Assembly (NCBI RefSeq): GCF_024713945.1
Contig: NW_027461521.1
Coordinates: forward strand, 126,501-190,500
Direction of reading: 5' to 3'
DNA length: 64,000 nucleotides
DNA from: Dermatophagoides farinae
Lineage: Eukaryota; Arthropoda; Arachnida; Sarcoptiformes; Pyroglyphidae
Shown: positions 50,067 through 60,400 of the stretch, piece by piece
Position numbering within the stretch: position 1 is the stretch's first letter
How the letters are laid out: each line of letters opens with the position of its first letter
Program-made: the position numbers and the translations under genes
Notes under the pieces: model-generated
Told to the model about the DNA's origin: nothing
Database searches by the model: none
What the model saw: the letters and a program-made list of their open reading frames with translations, nothing else

Positions 50067-51431
50067 TTAATGTTGGTTTTTCTCAAAAGACTCTGAAACT
50101 ATTTTTTTTTGAGCTAAACCGGACAAAGAATTGATCGGGCCTTCGTATTTTTCTAGAATAACTTGACTATTTTTCAACTTTTTACTGATATCAAAATTTT
50201 TTTTTTCATTTAATAATTTTATTTTAGTTTCAGAATCAATTTTTTGCATTTGCCACCTATCGCCAGATCTACTCAAATTTTGTGTTTCACTTTGAACTTG
50301 TATAATTGGAAAGCTTTCGTCACATCTGGCAGCCCAAGACGCAGCTTCGAGTAGATTGTCGAATTTTTTTATTATTGGACTACACTTACCATTGTCACCT
50401 AGTCTAATACAGTAAGCAATATTTTTTTTTGTAGATTTATCGGTAAATGGTCTATAGTTAATAGGACATGCTTTATAATCATAATCAACATGAGTAACAC
50501 AAGGAAATTCGAATTGACAATTCACTGAAAGTTTTTTCAACTTAGCTATGGTGTTTGGGTCTTCTCTGTTTTTGTATTCGGTGAAATCCAGTTTTTGACA
50601 CAATCCATTATAATCAAAATTCGCAATACAATATATTTTATTGTTGATTTTTTTTTCACTGTATTTCAACGGGCAATTGGGTTTGTAATCGCGTTGACAC
50701 GCTTTAGAATAAAAATACGTACTTATTGCTTTTACTATATTAGCATATAATAGTGGAACTAAATTTAAAGTAGATTTCTCGCTGACTTTTTTAATTAGCT
50801 CTGCTACTTTTTCTTTCGATTTTTTTGCAGAAGGTAATGATACTGAAGCGCTGGATTTATTAGTCGGTACGTTCATATCTAGATCATCAGGCCACATTGA
50901 GTTTTTGGTATCTTTATATTTTTTGATATAGTTTCTTGACGAAGAAGACAGCAAGTAATAATGAACCTCTGGGTATGTAATATCAAAAGTATTACATAAT
51001 ATTAAATGTTTATAATATTTCTTGATCTTTAAGCCTTCAATCAAATAGTTGTTATTTATATAAGGAATTAACACAGAAAAAATATCTGATGAACACGTAA
51101 CACAGGATTTTTCTGCATTGTTTAGAATTACAAAACAATTTTTCGTTATATAGTTTTCTATATTTTTATAAAGCAAATTTTGTTCGTGTTGCTTCTTTTC
51201 TTGAATAAATTTATCCAAATTTTCCTTCAAATTATTTTGGTTGACTTGGCCGTGTTCGTTTTTTTCGTCATTATTTTCTTCATTAATTGATTGATCTAAA
51301 TACAGTACAAGAGGTCCAAAATCCGGAACACTAACTTTGTAACTGGCTAAACAGCAAAACGAAAGTTTAATCTGATTTTTCCGATAAAATATTAAACTAA
51401 TAATTACTAGACTTTTGAATAAATATAGCAT
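50067..51431 (-). CDS. CPW-WPC domain protein, probably secreted or surface
   Basis: From ATG 51431 the protein has 454 residues, with a hydrophobic N-terminus (MLYLFKSLVIISLIFY) that can act as a signal. Residues about 243-311 form a CPW-WPC domain: ACQRDYKPNCPLKY, then YCIANFDYNGLC, then NCQFEFPC, with the family spacing C-x-R-D-Y...C-P-x-x-W...C-x-A...Y-x-G-x-C...C-x-x-x-W-P-C. A second, looser copy follows at about 312-382 (DYDYKACPINY, YCIRLGDNGKC, RCDESFPI). Both name-giving Trp are replaced by Tyr or Phe. In Plasmodium these proteins are translationally repressed in gametocytes and appear in the ookinete; the family is otherwise found in related alveolates. A basic Lys/Ser tail follows. 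It is divergent from the PI4-kinase gene, 153 bases away. Confidence 0.75.
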   Translation of the reverse strand: MLYLFKSLVIISLIFYRKNQIKLSFCCLASYKVSVPDFGPLVLYLDQSINEENNDEKNEHGQVNQNNLKENLDKFIQEKKQHEQNLLYKNIENYITKNCFVILNNAEKSCVTCSSDIFSVLIPYINNNYLIEGLKIKKYYKHLILCNTFDITYPEVHYYLLSSSSRNYIKKYKDTKNSMWPDDLDMNVPTNKSSASVSLPSAKKSKEKVAELIKKVSEKSTLNLVPLLYANIVKAISTYFYSKACQRDYKPNCPLKYSEKKINNKIYCIANFDYNGLCQKLDFTEYKNREDPNTIAKLKKLSVNCQFEFPCVTHVDYDYKACPINYRPFTDKSTKKNIAYCIRLGDNGKCSPIIKKFDNLLEAASWAARCDESFPIIQVQSETQNLSRSGDRWQMQKIDSETKIKLLNEKKNFDISKKLKNSQVILEKYEGPINSLSGLAQKKIVSESFEKNQH

Positions 51432-51584
51432 TGAAAGCTTAAATACAATCCAGCTATTTAATAATAAATATTTATTAATTTTGATCAATTAAGCACGTAC
51501 TTATTAAAGGTCATATTTGATATTTAACAATAAATAATTGAATCAGTCGGTTTGAATTTCCAATTTCAACTTGGAGTTTTTTAA

Positions 51585-54500
51585 ATGCCAATTGAAGTTG
51601 ACAATAGTTTTCGCAATGAATTATTAAGTGTCATATTTAAAGCAAGAAAAAAAGACGGACCGTCTATCCTAACTATTATCAATAATTACTACGTTTTCAA
51701 ACCACTTCTAGATATAATTTACAATAATAATTCAAACTGTTTATTCTCGAAAAACAACCCGGAAAATATCGATCACATAAATACAAATTTCAAGTCATTG
51801 AAAACTGATAAAATTGTTGTAGATGAAAATTTATTTTTGATTTATAATTCAGTTTTGCATCTAAACTTTGTCGAACCATTGGATTATTTAATTAAAGCTT
51901 GTAATAAAAGACATTCATCAGATGCTACAACAATATTGAACAAATCTGTTAAGTTTTTAAATAAGTTTAAATCACCTAAAAATGTAAAAACCAGTTACAA
52001 TGAGGACGTAATAAAAAAACTGCGTGTGCTACTAACGGTATATTCAATATTTGCAAGTCATAGATTAGGCGAAATACAGTGTTTGAAATGTAAATTAATT
52101 ATATTAAATAATTTGTTTGACATATTATTTAGTTGTGCTAATAGAACGATCAAGAGAAAACTTAGAATTAGTTTGTTAGAATATTTAAATATAAAATGGC
52201 TAACTCAGTTGATTGAAAAAATTGATTTAACAAGTATTTTTAGTAGTTATTGCTACTTAACGAATAGTTTGCCGTCGAAAAAAAGTGACATATCGGAAGA
52301 AGTAACAGATTTTTCATTGGTCAATGCTAAAGAAAAAGAAAATAATTTTAGCTTTTTACACGGTTACCAGCCCAAAAAAGAAACTTTTCCATATCATTCC
52401 GAACTATACATCCCGTGTAATATCACATCACGTCAATGCAACGATTATGACGATTACTATAATGACATATCAAACAGACAAGCTTATTATTTACGAAATA
52501 TGACCAAGCAAAAATCACGCCTAAGTTCAAAAAAAGAAAAATTTAACGATACTGATATAAAACAAGAGCGTACTTGTGCCCATCAAATGCGTACAAATCA
52601 TTACAAATATAATTATTTATCAATTCCACCGTTACTCGAATTGTTGTTTAGTCGAGCTATATTATTAATTACGAGCCTCTCCTTGCCAAAGTTGCTGCCG
52701 TGCGGAAAACGACTGCAAGGATTTTACAAGCATTCCAAATACAACGTACTAATAAATAACTTAATTGTGGTATCTAACAAAATTATTGAAAAATTAGCAT
52801 CATTTTCAAATCTGAACGTGCATTTAAATTTGCAAGACTACTGTCTAAGACATCACACAGTATACACTCGAAGTTTGTTGACTAGTCACTCAGCCATGAA
52901 GGATGTCCTTAATGCAAACTCTTTTGATTATAAAAAGAAATTAAACACAATAATACTAGATCTTACCCAACAAGACAATTTAAACAAATCAAACATCAAT
53001 GTATCTTATTCTCAATTGATGAGCACATTAGTTATCACGATAGCCGTGTGGCGTCATACGTTTAAACTCAACAACAATCTTCTCTTTTTGTACCGTAACC
53101 TAAATTACAATCTGCCAATTACAATGATGCTCATTGCTGAGTATCAATCCAAGTTCCCAGATAACTATTTGAGCAGAGAAATCGATAATTTAATTACATG
53201 GAAAAACACTTTAAACGAAAAAACAACCCATAATGAACTTAATCGTGAATTCAAAAGATATTTCAAAGATAATATTCTTCTTAACTTCACTGAACAGTCA
53301 TTTACTTTAGTCGACATTAAAAATAAAATTGAAATTCTTATTTTGACCATTGTTCAAAAAGTAAGCAATCTCACGTGTAACAAAAATTTGTTGGAAGAAC
53401 TATTAACAAATGATTTATTTTCGGTAAAAATCATACAATCTGTTCTTTTAAATTTCAATTTATCTTTTGTATTCGTTTCTAGCTGTTATTTGAAATACCA
53501 CGAGTACATAAAAAAATTTGATTTCAATTCTTTTAGCAATATCAATTCAGCACTCAGTTTACTCACAGACGAAGATTTTATCAAAAAAATTTTGCATGAC
53601 AGTAATAGAAAATTATATGATATATTATGTTTCGTCTGTAACTTATTAAAAAAACAGTATTCAGACAATATAGACGTTTTGAAATTTCTGTTAATTATAT
53701 CTTTACTAGATATTTATCGAGAAGAATGGATTAATTCTTTACTCAAGCTAGATACCGCAAATGTTGTGATCAAAATTTTACAAATCCTTCTAGACTATTT
53801 GTTTAACTTTTATTCCACTCAAGAAAAAACAAACTTTATGATGTTTGAACCAAAAAGTAAAGCATTATTCACCTATGAAGCGTTCATTCTTGACTTGATA
53901 ATCATTTTAAATGCAAAACATCAGTTTTACCTTCGAAGAGCGTTAAGTTTTTATCCCGCACATCTAGTTTTATCAAAAGCTACTGAATTAAAATCAACCA
54001 TTTTACCCGAAGCTTATTTATATGATTACATAAAAAACGAGACAAACGAAACGAGGCTTTCATGTTTATACGAAACAAATGCCGAAGAATTAATAATACT
54101 CGATAGTTTGTTTCGAGTTATTTTAAACTTCTTTGACTTTATAAATTTATCAGACCATACAGTTAATTTAACAAGAGAGCTGATCAAAATTTATCATTAC
54201 TTTCTCGACATTGTATCAGGACGAACGGATCAGAACACTAATGTTACATTTATCTTAACTGTAGCAACTTGTACTGACAACAATAAAATAGAATATTTGA
54301 AATCAATCGTTTCGATATACTGTAACATATTAAAAGTCATTTGCACTTTAAAAAATATTATTGCGACAACCTCATTTTTGGCTCATCAAAAAAGCAATGG
54401 CACAAACCAACAATACAAAAAAATCTTGAATGTATCTGCTTATATAGAATCACTAAGCGCTGATCTGGGCTATAACCGTTTGAACATCCCTCAACTAAAA

Positions 54501-57407
54501 AATTTTATTAGCAAAAGCAACTACATTATTGAACAAAATAAACATATTACTGTGAAAAATCCGCGCATAGGATTTGAAAAAATAACCATGTTTGACGATG
54601 CTTTCTGCTCCTCAATACAACTTAGCTTGAAAAATCTTGTTTTAAATTTATTAATTCAGGTATTTCAAGTCAGATACAGTCATTTAGAAAACATTGAAAT
54701 AACTTCTTTGTGTTCAGTAGTGCGTTTAAGAATGTTAATGTCACAGTTGAACTTGCTCAAAGATTTATTTGATATAATTAAAACGACCTTTGAGAAATGT
54801 AAAAAGAATTTTTTTTTAGAATACAGCCGATTTTTACTGGCTATTCAAGACTTAGAAATTGAAAAGTTATACATGGCTTTGTTTACTAGATTGGAAAAAC
54901 GAGGGCCAAATTCGCAAAACGTAAACATTAGTACAAAGAGCAAAACCAGAATAAGCAGTAAATTGTTGCATAGTGAGTGTTGCAGTTCAAAGCATGAAGA
55001 AGTTGAATATTTTCTACTCAACCAACTCAAAAGTGAAATAAATAATTTACTTGCCTTAATCATTCCCAAAAGATCAAATATCTTAAAGCCAAATAAATTA
55101 ATTCAACAAATTATAAATGATTCAAACTTCTACCTTTTTGAATCAATCTTTCAAGACGTAGTAGGTTTTCCTATCAATTTTAGTCAAAATGTATATTTCA
55201 ATTTATACATTAGCCACGTATTACGTTTTCTAAGAAACGTCAAAAATAATGCTAAAGACAATGCTGATAAGTCTTCTAGCCAAGCAAAAAGTCCAAAACA
55301 GACGAAAAGTATAAAGTTGAAGCAAGATTACACAAAATTAATTAATAAATTGCCCATTACAATTGACATAATAACTTCGATGAATATACTTAATTTAACT
55401 TATGATGAGTATTTGATTTTTATAAAAAGAGTACTGAGCGTGATATTTTTACTTCTCCAGGACCCTAAAACAGTTCATAAAGCTGACAGTTTTCAACAAG
55501 CCTTAAAATTGCAGATACCGTGGTTAATTGAACTTTCAATGAAACATGACGATCAACGAATATGTAAAGTATTTTACAAATTTGTTTGGTCGCCGCACTT
55601 AAGACTTAATTGGATTTGGCATTTAACAAGTAAATACAACAGAGTTTTAAGTACCATATTATGTGTTATTGAAGTGTACAAACAAAACCCCACCAATTGC
55701 ATAACATCGCAAAAGGTGTTATGTAAGCCAGTTTGTGGCAATAGAACAAAACACATTGATCTTTCCAATGTTGAAATCAAAAATCTACTGCTTAAATTAT
55801 TATCACTTGACGAAATGTTATCTAAATATAATACATTGGAAACCTCAATTCAGTTTTATATCGGCTTGGTTGAAGTTTCATACAAGTTAAGTTTCGTGCC
55901 AGTTTGCGAACGAAAAACAATCCTTCAAGAGTTAATCATGAAAGCGTCATTAGATAAACATTGTACTAACAATCAGGTGGTTGATTTCTTTTTTACCAAC
56001 AAATTAATACGAGCAATAGATATTGAATCTTTGAAACCCATGAAAAGCGCGGCTAAGGCTCCTTATTTAATTAAGTTTATTTATGAAGATAACTCAAGTA
56101 AAGCTTTCATTGTGAAGTCAAAAGACGAAATTCGTAATGATGATCTGGTTTGCCAAGTCTCAAAACAAATTAATCGACTTTTCACAAAATTCAGTTTTCC
56201 AGTTCAGCTGCTAACATACGACGTGCTTTCTTGTGCCGTATGTTGTAGACACAAAAAAGACCATGACAGCAAAACAGACAATTTATTAATATATGAGGGA
56301 GGAATAATAGAAGTTTTAGAATCATGCAAAAGTAGACATGAAATAGCTGAAGAAGGCTATTCAACAATCAATGCTTACTTTACCGTATTGAGCAAATTTG
56401 ATTTTCAGAAGTTACAGAGATTGCAGTGGAAATTCTTAACAAGTCTAGTAGGAGCGTCGTTAATTTCCTTTATACTAAAAATTAAAGACAGACATAATGC
56501 AAATATAATGATCAAAGATGTCGGAAGCATAGCACACATTGACTTTGGTTTTATTTTGGATTCGTCTCCAGGTAATGATTTTGGGTTTGAACGGGCTGCG
56601 TTCAAATTAACAAATGAAATGCTTGCAGTGGTAAAAGGTCGAGTTTATTGCTTAAAATCCAAAATAAACAACGTTTTAATTTTGACTGGATATAGCGTCA
56701 AAGCTAATTTCGATCATTTAATAAAAAAATACTGCAACTTTTTAGACTTGGCGCCCAAAAAAAAAATTTACGACAAACTAATGTATATATCTCAGCAAGA
56801 TACAGAAGATGAATTAACGCGAAGCTCGAAAAGCTATAGTCTTGATCTCATTTCGCGTAGTCGAGAAAATAAATTTAGTCTCGATCTCGATAATCAGATA
56901 AATCATATTGTAGCGTCTAAGATGCTTGAATTTGACGGCTTTTTACAAACTGAAATGTTTGGCCTCGGTGTTATTAACTTGACCAATGAATATGACAATT
57001 CTTACTTAGAAGAGACGACGGGTTTTTCGGTCGAAAATCTAAAAAGCGTTTTTGACGAGCTGTTAAACAATAAGCATATTTACGAAGTAAATTTCAACTC
57101 TATCAATACAAACAACGGTAATACAAAGGCTGGTGAAATATTATTTAGAATATTAATGAACGAAGGTTATTCTATTTTACGAGAAAATCCGGAAGTTATA
57201 GTCGACATAGTCAAGAAATTTTCAGACCTTGAATTAAATAGTATTAAAGCCTCCACCATAAAAAAACTAAATACTAGATTGCAACAGTCTCAGTCGCATA
57301 AAGAAGCGTTAAAATACATGAGTAAACAGATAAATGGAAGTCTAAATGCAATAACAACTAGTTTATACGATTACTTCCAAAATGTCATAAATGGCATTAA
57401 ATTTTAA
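51585..57407 (+). CDS. PI4KA: Phosphatidylinositol 4-kinase III alpha (PI4KA/Stt4)
   Basis: PI4K III alpha makes PI4P at the plasma membrane, feeding PI(4,5)P2 synthesis. The 1940 residues are about the length of yeast Stt4. A long helical-solenoid N-terminus is followed by the lipid-kinase unit: SAAKAPYLIKFIYED (a PI4KA hallmark before the N-lobe), RNDDLVCQVSKQI (G-D-D-x-R-Q-D-x-L-x-x-Q, altered), IIEVLESCKSRHEI, catalytic loop KIKDRHNANIMI (about 1633), HIDFGFILDSSPGNDFGFER (DFG about 1651; P-G then F-E as in PI4KA) and AFKLTNEM. A stretch of about 130 residues that I cannot align to any PI4K splits the C-lobe before the final helices (LFRILMNEGYSILRENPEVI ... TSLYDYFQNVI). Catalytic residues are intact. 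Confidence 0.9.
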   Translation: MPIEVDNSFRNELLSVIFKARKKDGPSILTIINNYYVFKPLLDIIYNNNSNCLFSKNNPENIDHINTNFKSLKTDKIVVDENLFLIYNSVLHLNFVEPLDYLIKACNKRHSSDATTILNKSVKFLNKFKSPKNVKTSYNEDVIKKLRVLLTVYSIFASHRLGEIQCLKCKLIILNNLFDILFSCANRTIKRKLRISLLEYLNIKWLTQLIEKIDLTSIFSSYCYLTNSLPSKKSDISEEVTDFSLVNAKEKENNFSFLHGYQPKKETFPYHSELYIPCNITSRQCNDYDDYYNDISNRQAYYLRNMTKQKSRLSSKKEKFNDTDIKQERTCAHQMRTNHYKYNYLSIPPLLELLFSRAILLITSLSLPKLLPCGKRLQGFYKHSKYNVLINNLIVVSNKIIEKLASFSNLNVHLNLQDYCLRHHTVYTRSLLTSHSAMKDVLNANSFDYKKKLNTIILDLTQQDNLNKSNINVSYSQLMSTLVITIAVWRHTFKLNNNLLFLYRNLNYNLPITMMLIAEYQSKFPDNYLSREIDNLITWKNTLNEKTTHNELNREFKRYFKDNILLNFTEQSFTLVDIKNKIEILILTIVQKVSNLTCNKNLLEELLTNDLFSVKIIQSVLLNFNLSFVFVSSCYLKYHEYIKKFDFNSFSNINSALSLLTDEDFIKKILHDSNRKLYDILCFVCNLLKKQYSDNIDVLKFLLIISLLDIYREEWINSLLKLDTANVVIKILQILLDYLFNFYSTQEKTNFMMFEPKSKALFTYEAFILDLIIILNAKHQFYLRRALSFYPAHLVLSKATELKSTILPEAYLYDYIKNETNETRLSCLYETNAEELIILDSLFRVILNFFDFINLSDHTVNLTRELIKIYHYFLDIVSGRTDQNTNVTFILTVATCTDNNKIEYLKSIVSIYCNILKVICTLKNIIATTSFLAHQKSNGTNQQYKKILNVSAYIESLSADLGYNRLNIPQLKNFISKSNYIIEQNKHITVKNPRIGFEKITMFDDAFCSSIQLSLKNLVLNLLIQVFQVRYSHLENIEITSLCSVVRLRMLMSQLNLLKDLFDIIKTTFEKCKKNFFLEYSRFLLAIQDLEIEKLYMALFTRLEKRGPNSQNVNISTKSKTRISSKLLHSECCSSKHEEVEYFLLNQLKSEINNLLALIIPKRSNILKPNKLIQQIINDSNFYLFESIFQDVVGFPINFSQNVYFNLYISHVLRFLRNVKNNAKDNADKSSSQAKSPKQTKSIKLKQDYTKLINKLPITIDIITSMNILNLTYDEYLIFIKRVLSVIFLLLQDPKTVHKADSFQQALKLQIPWLIELSMKHDDQRICKVFYKFVWSPHLRLNWIWHLTSKYNRVLSTILCVIEVYKQNPTNCITSQKVLCKPVCGNRTKHIDLSNVEIKNLLLKLLSLDEMLSKYNTLETSIQFYIGLVEVSYKLSFVPVCERKTILQELIMKASLDKHCTNNQVVDFFFTNKLIRAIDIESLKPMKSAAKAPYLIKFIYEDNSSKAFIVKSKDEIRNDDLVCQVSKQINRLFTKFSFPVQLLTYDVLSCAVCCRHKKDHDSKTDNLLIYEGGIIEVLESCKSRHEIAEEGYSTINAYFTVLSKFDFQKLQRLQWKFLTSLVGASLISFILKIKDRHNANIMIKDVGSIAHIDFGFILDSSPGNDFGFERAAFKLTNEMLAVVKGRVYCLKSKINNVLILTGYSVKANFDHLIKKYCNFLDLAPKKKIYDKLMYISQQDTEDELTRSSKSYSLDLISRSRENKFSLDLDNQINHIVASKMLEFDGFLQTEMFGLGVINLTNEYDNSYLEETTGFSVENLKSVFDELLNNKHIYEVNFNSINTNNGNTKAGEILFRILMNEGYSILRENPEVIVDIVKKFSDLELNSIKASTIKKLNTRLQQSQSHKEALKYMSKQINGSLNAITTSLYDYFQNVINGIKF

Positions 57408-57463
57408 CAAGCAAAAATTAAATATCACAAACTTTGTTATATCATATGTTGAAAAATAAGAAA

Positions 57464-60400
57464 TTATTCTAAATGATTAGCAGCAACTATCAACGAGCCT
57501 AAACCGTTAGGATACAAAAAGATCAAGTTATCTGGCTCTGCGACTTTAAAATTATTGATAGCTTTGTTTAAGACATCTTCGATAATGGAACTGCCAAGCT
57601 TGTTAATTTGCATTAAAATACTATATGTGGAATTTATTACAGCGTTTCTGTCGTGATCTGCATCCAATTTGTTTTTTATTATGCCAACAAGAAATTTGAA
57701 AAGCAGGCTCATTGGGAGAGGAACAGGGTCAGCTGAGAGAGCTGACTCAACTACGAGAATTGTGAGCTTTTCAATCATCAATAAGAACTTAGTATTATTT
57801 TTGCAATAATAACTAATGAGATCTGTTGATTCGTGCGATAATGCAAATAATAAATAATCCGCTAGAGCGCTTAGTATATTATAATGATAATAGTAGTCAT
57901 GTAAAAGTAATAAATCTCTACTATCGTTGTTTTTGTTTGTGTTCCACAGTACGAGATCGGTTTTATCAGCTGAATACGCATAAATCATATGTTCTGACTG
58001 ATATTTACTCTCTTGTTTAGCATAGAGCTTAGAAGAACTGGGCGAGAGGTCTCCAAAGTTTAAGAAGATACTAAACATTTTATTTTGCAACTCGTAGTGA
58101 GTGTTGTAAATTTTGTTCTCGATCGATACTTTCATAGTAATTAGACAGAGCAAAATCAAGCCGTAAATGTTTTTTGATATGGCTTGAGCACATTTAATCA
58201 CTAAATCATAAGTGTCCAACGTACTAGAGAGTTTGGTTAATATCTTGAACAAATAGACGTAGTAAACATGCTCGATCGAATTGTTTGCTTCAAAATTTAA
58301 CTCTTTTTCCCGTGCCAATTTGTCGAGAAGCGAAGCAACCAAAACAAGCGACGGCAATACAACTGGACCCAAAAGGAAAGAAGCAGGAATGTTTAAAAAA
58401 ATGTTCATCAGTATTGTCAAAGCGATAAAATGAACGCGTTCATCGGTGGAGTTAAGTTGAACTAGAATATTATTAAAAAAGTCTAGAATCCTCTTTCTGC
58501 TCAAAGGAAACCTCAAAAGATAATTAGCGAGAGTTACTTTAGCTATGCGAAGTATTTTATTTTCAATGAAGTTATCTTTATACGAAAGTTGGCTATGTGC
58601 ATTGGCTACGAGTAATTTAAGCGTATTATTTGAGATATTATGAATCATTTTTACGCTATCTTCGGAAAATGGAGACTTTTTAACGGCTACAGTTTTATCT
58701 TCAGACGACGCAACGTTTTTATTTTCAAACAAGGCTACTTTGTAATTGATTGGCTGTTGAGAAATGATGTAATTAAATATCTCTAGAGAGCTCGAAATCG
58801 CCTGTAGGATTTTGTTTGAGAAAACTTTTTGGTTCGTTAAAAATAAGCTAAGAGTTGTTAATAGGCTTTTGATAAAGTTTAACTCGCTCAGCAGTACATA
58901 TAAACTTCCATAAACATCTTTGTATTTTTTGCAAGAAAAAAGAACTATGAGCCGCAGAACCAGTTTATTGTTGACCGTGACAACAGTTGCGGAACTTTCG
59001 TTCAAAACGGTAGGAAGTCTCGAGAAAGAATCCGAAACGTATTGGAGCAAGAGTTTTATCTTTTCCAGCGATAACAGAGAATCTTGAGCGAAGCTATCAG
59101 TAGATAATTTGGTCAGGGTCTTCATTTTTGTCTCGATTAAGTAGTAAATAATGGAAGCGCAGCCAGATTTAAGCGTATAAAGCTCTGATGATAAAATATC
59201 AAACAATATTACATACAGCTCGTTTAAATTCGGAAGTTCGAGCAATCTCTGCTGGTAGTCAGGATTACTAACGACGTTTGACCTGATAAAAGTTAGCAAA
59301 AAGTCAATCAAATATTGAGCAAGAAGTTTTGCTTGAATCGACTTGTCATAAGTAGACTTTTTTTGCACGAAATGATTTTCCAGACGCTCGCCTGAGGCGA
59401 CACAAGGTTGCAACGTGTAAACCAAAGACTTTTTTTCCTCGTAAGTTAGTTTGTTATTTTTTTTAGAAATCGGCGTAGAGTCGATCTTGATACCAAATAC
59501 TTGCATAAACGTTTTGAAATTTTTGTAATTTTCTTGGCGTAAAGCAATTTCTAAATGCATTTTCAAAGTTTCCTTCATTTGTTCAATGAAAAAAGAAATG
59601 TACTTTTCAGGAGACCTATCACTTCTGTTGAGTGCCATCAGCAGAACATTTTTAATCAAGTCCGAAATCCGCGTTAGAAATGGTATAGTTAATCCTGTAA
59701 AAGTATCTTTAAAGTAAAACGATTTTCCAGACAACATGCCTAGCAAGAAATTTATGATTCTGGTCGATATGTAGCTTAAGTCAAGGTACGCAACCAAGCA
59801 GGCAATAATGTTGTGAGCTTCTAATTTGTAATATTCCTTAGCCAAAGCCTTCTTGGTTGGATCCATACTTTTCTTCGTATTTTTTCCCACCACAACGGCG
59901 TAATTTGACTCGTTCAAAAAAATTCTGTGCATTTCTTCTTCACAAATTTCCAGTCCGATAGGCAAGAAAGACGGCACTAATTTCTCATCTTCAGACTTGA
60001 GTTGTCGATGCTCGTTTTTCCGCGCTTTTTCAATCGGCAAGATTACTTGCAGCAAAGCAGAAACAGTTACATTATAAGAGACTCGAGCTAAACCCTTCTG
60101 CATTTTTTGCTTCAACTTCGAAAATAAAAACAAAGTGTCACTGAACGGAAGATTTTCAACATAATAACGCAACGATTTACGCGCAGCTTCCCGAATTTTT
60201 ACATCAGTGCATACTAAACATTTGATTATTGCGCCAATCAACATCACAAGTTCTTTCCGCTTGTGAATTTCCTCTAAATACTGAATACTTTTCAGTAGAG
60301 CGCCCACCGCAAGCGAGTTTATTGCTAACTTTTCGCCTGTCTTCACCATAGATTTATCGCGTTGTACATATCTTTTCCCAGCTACGCGGTGTTTTGCAAA

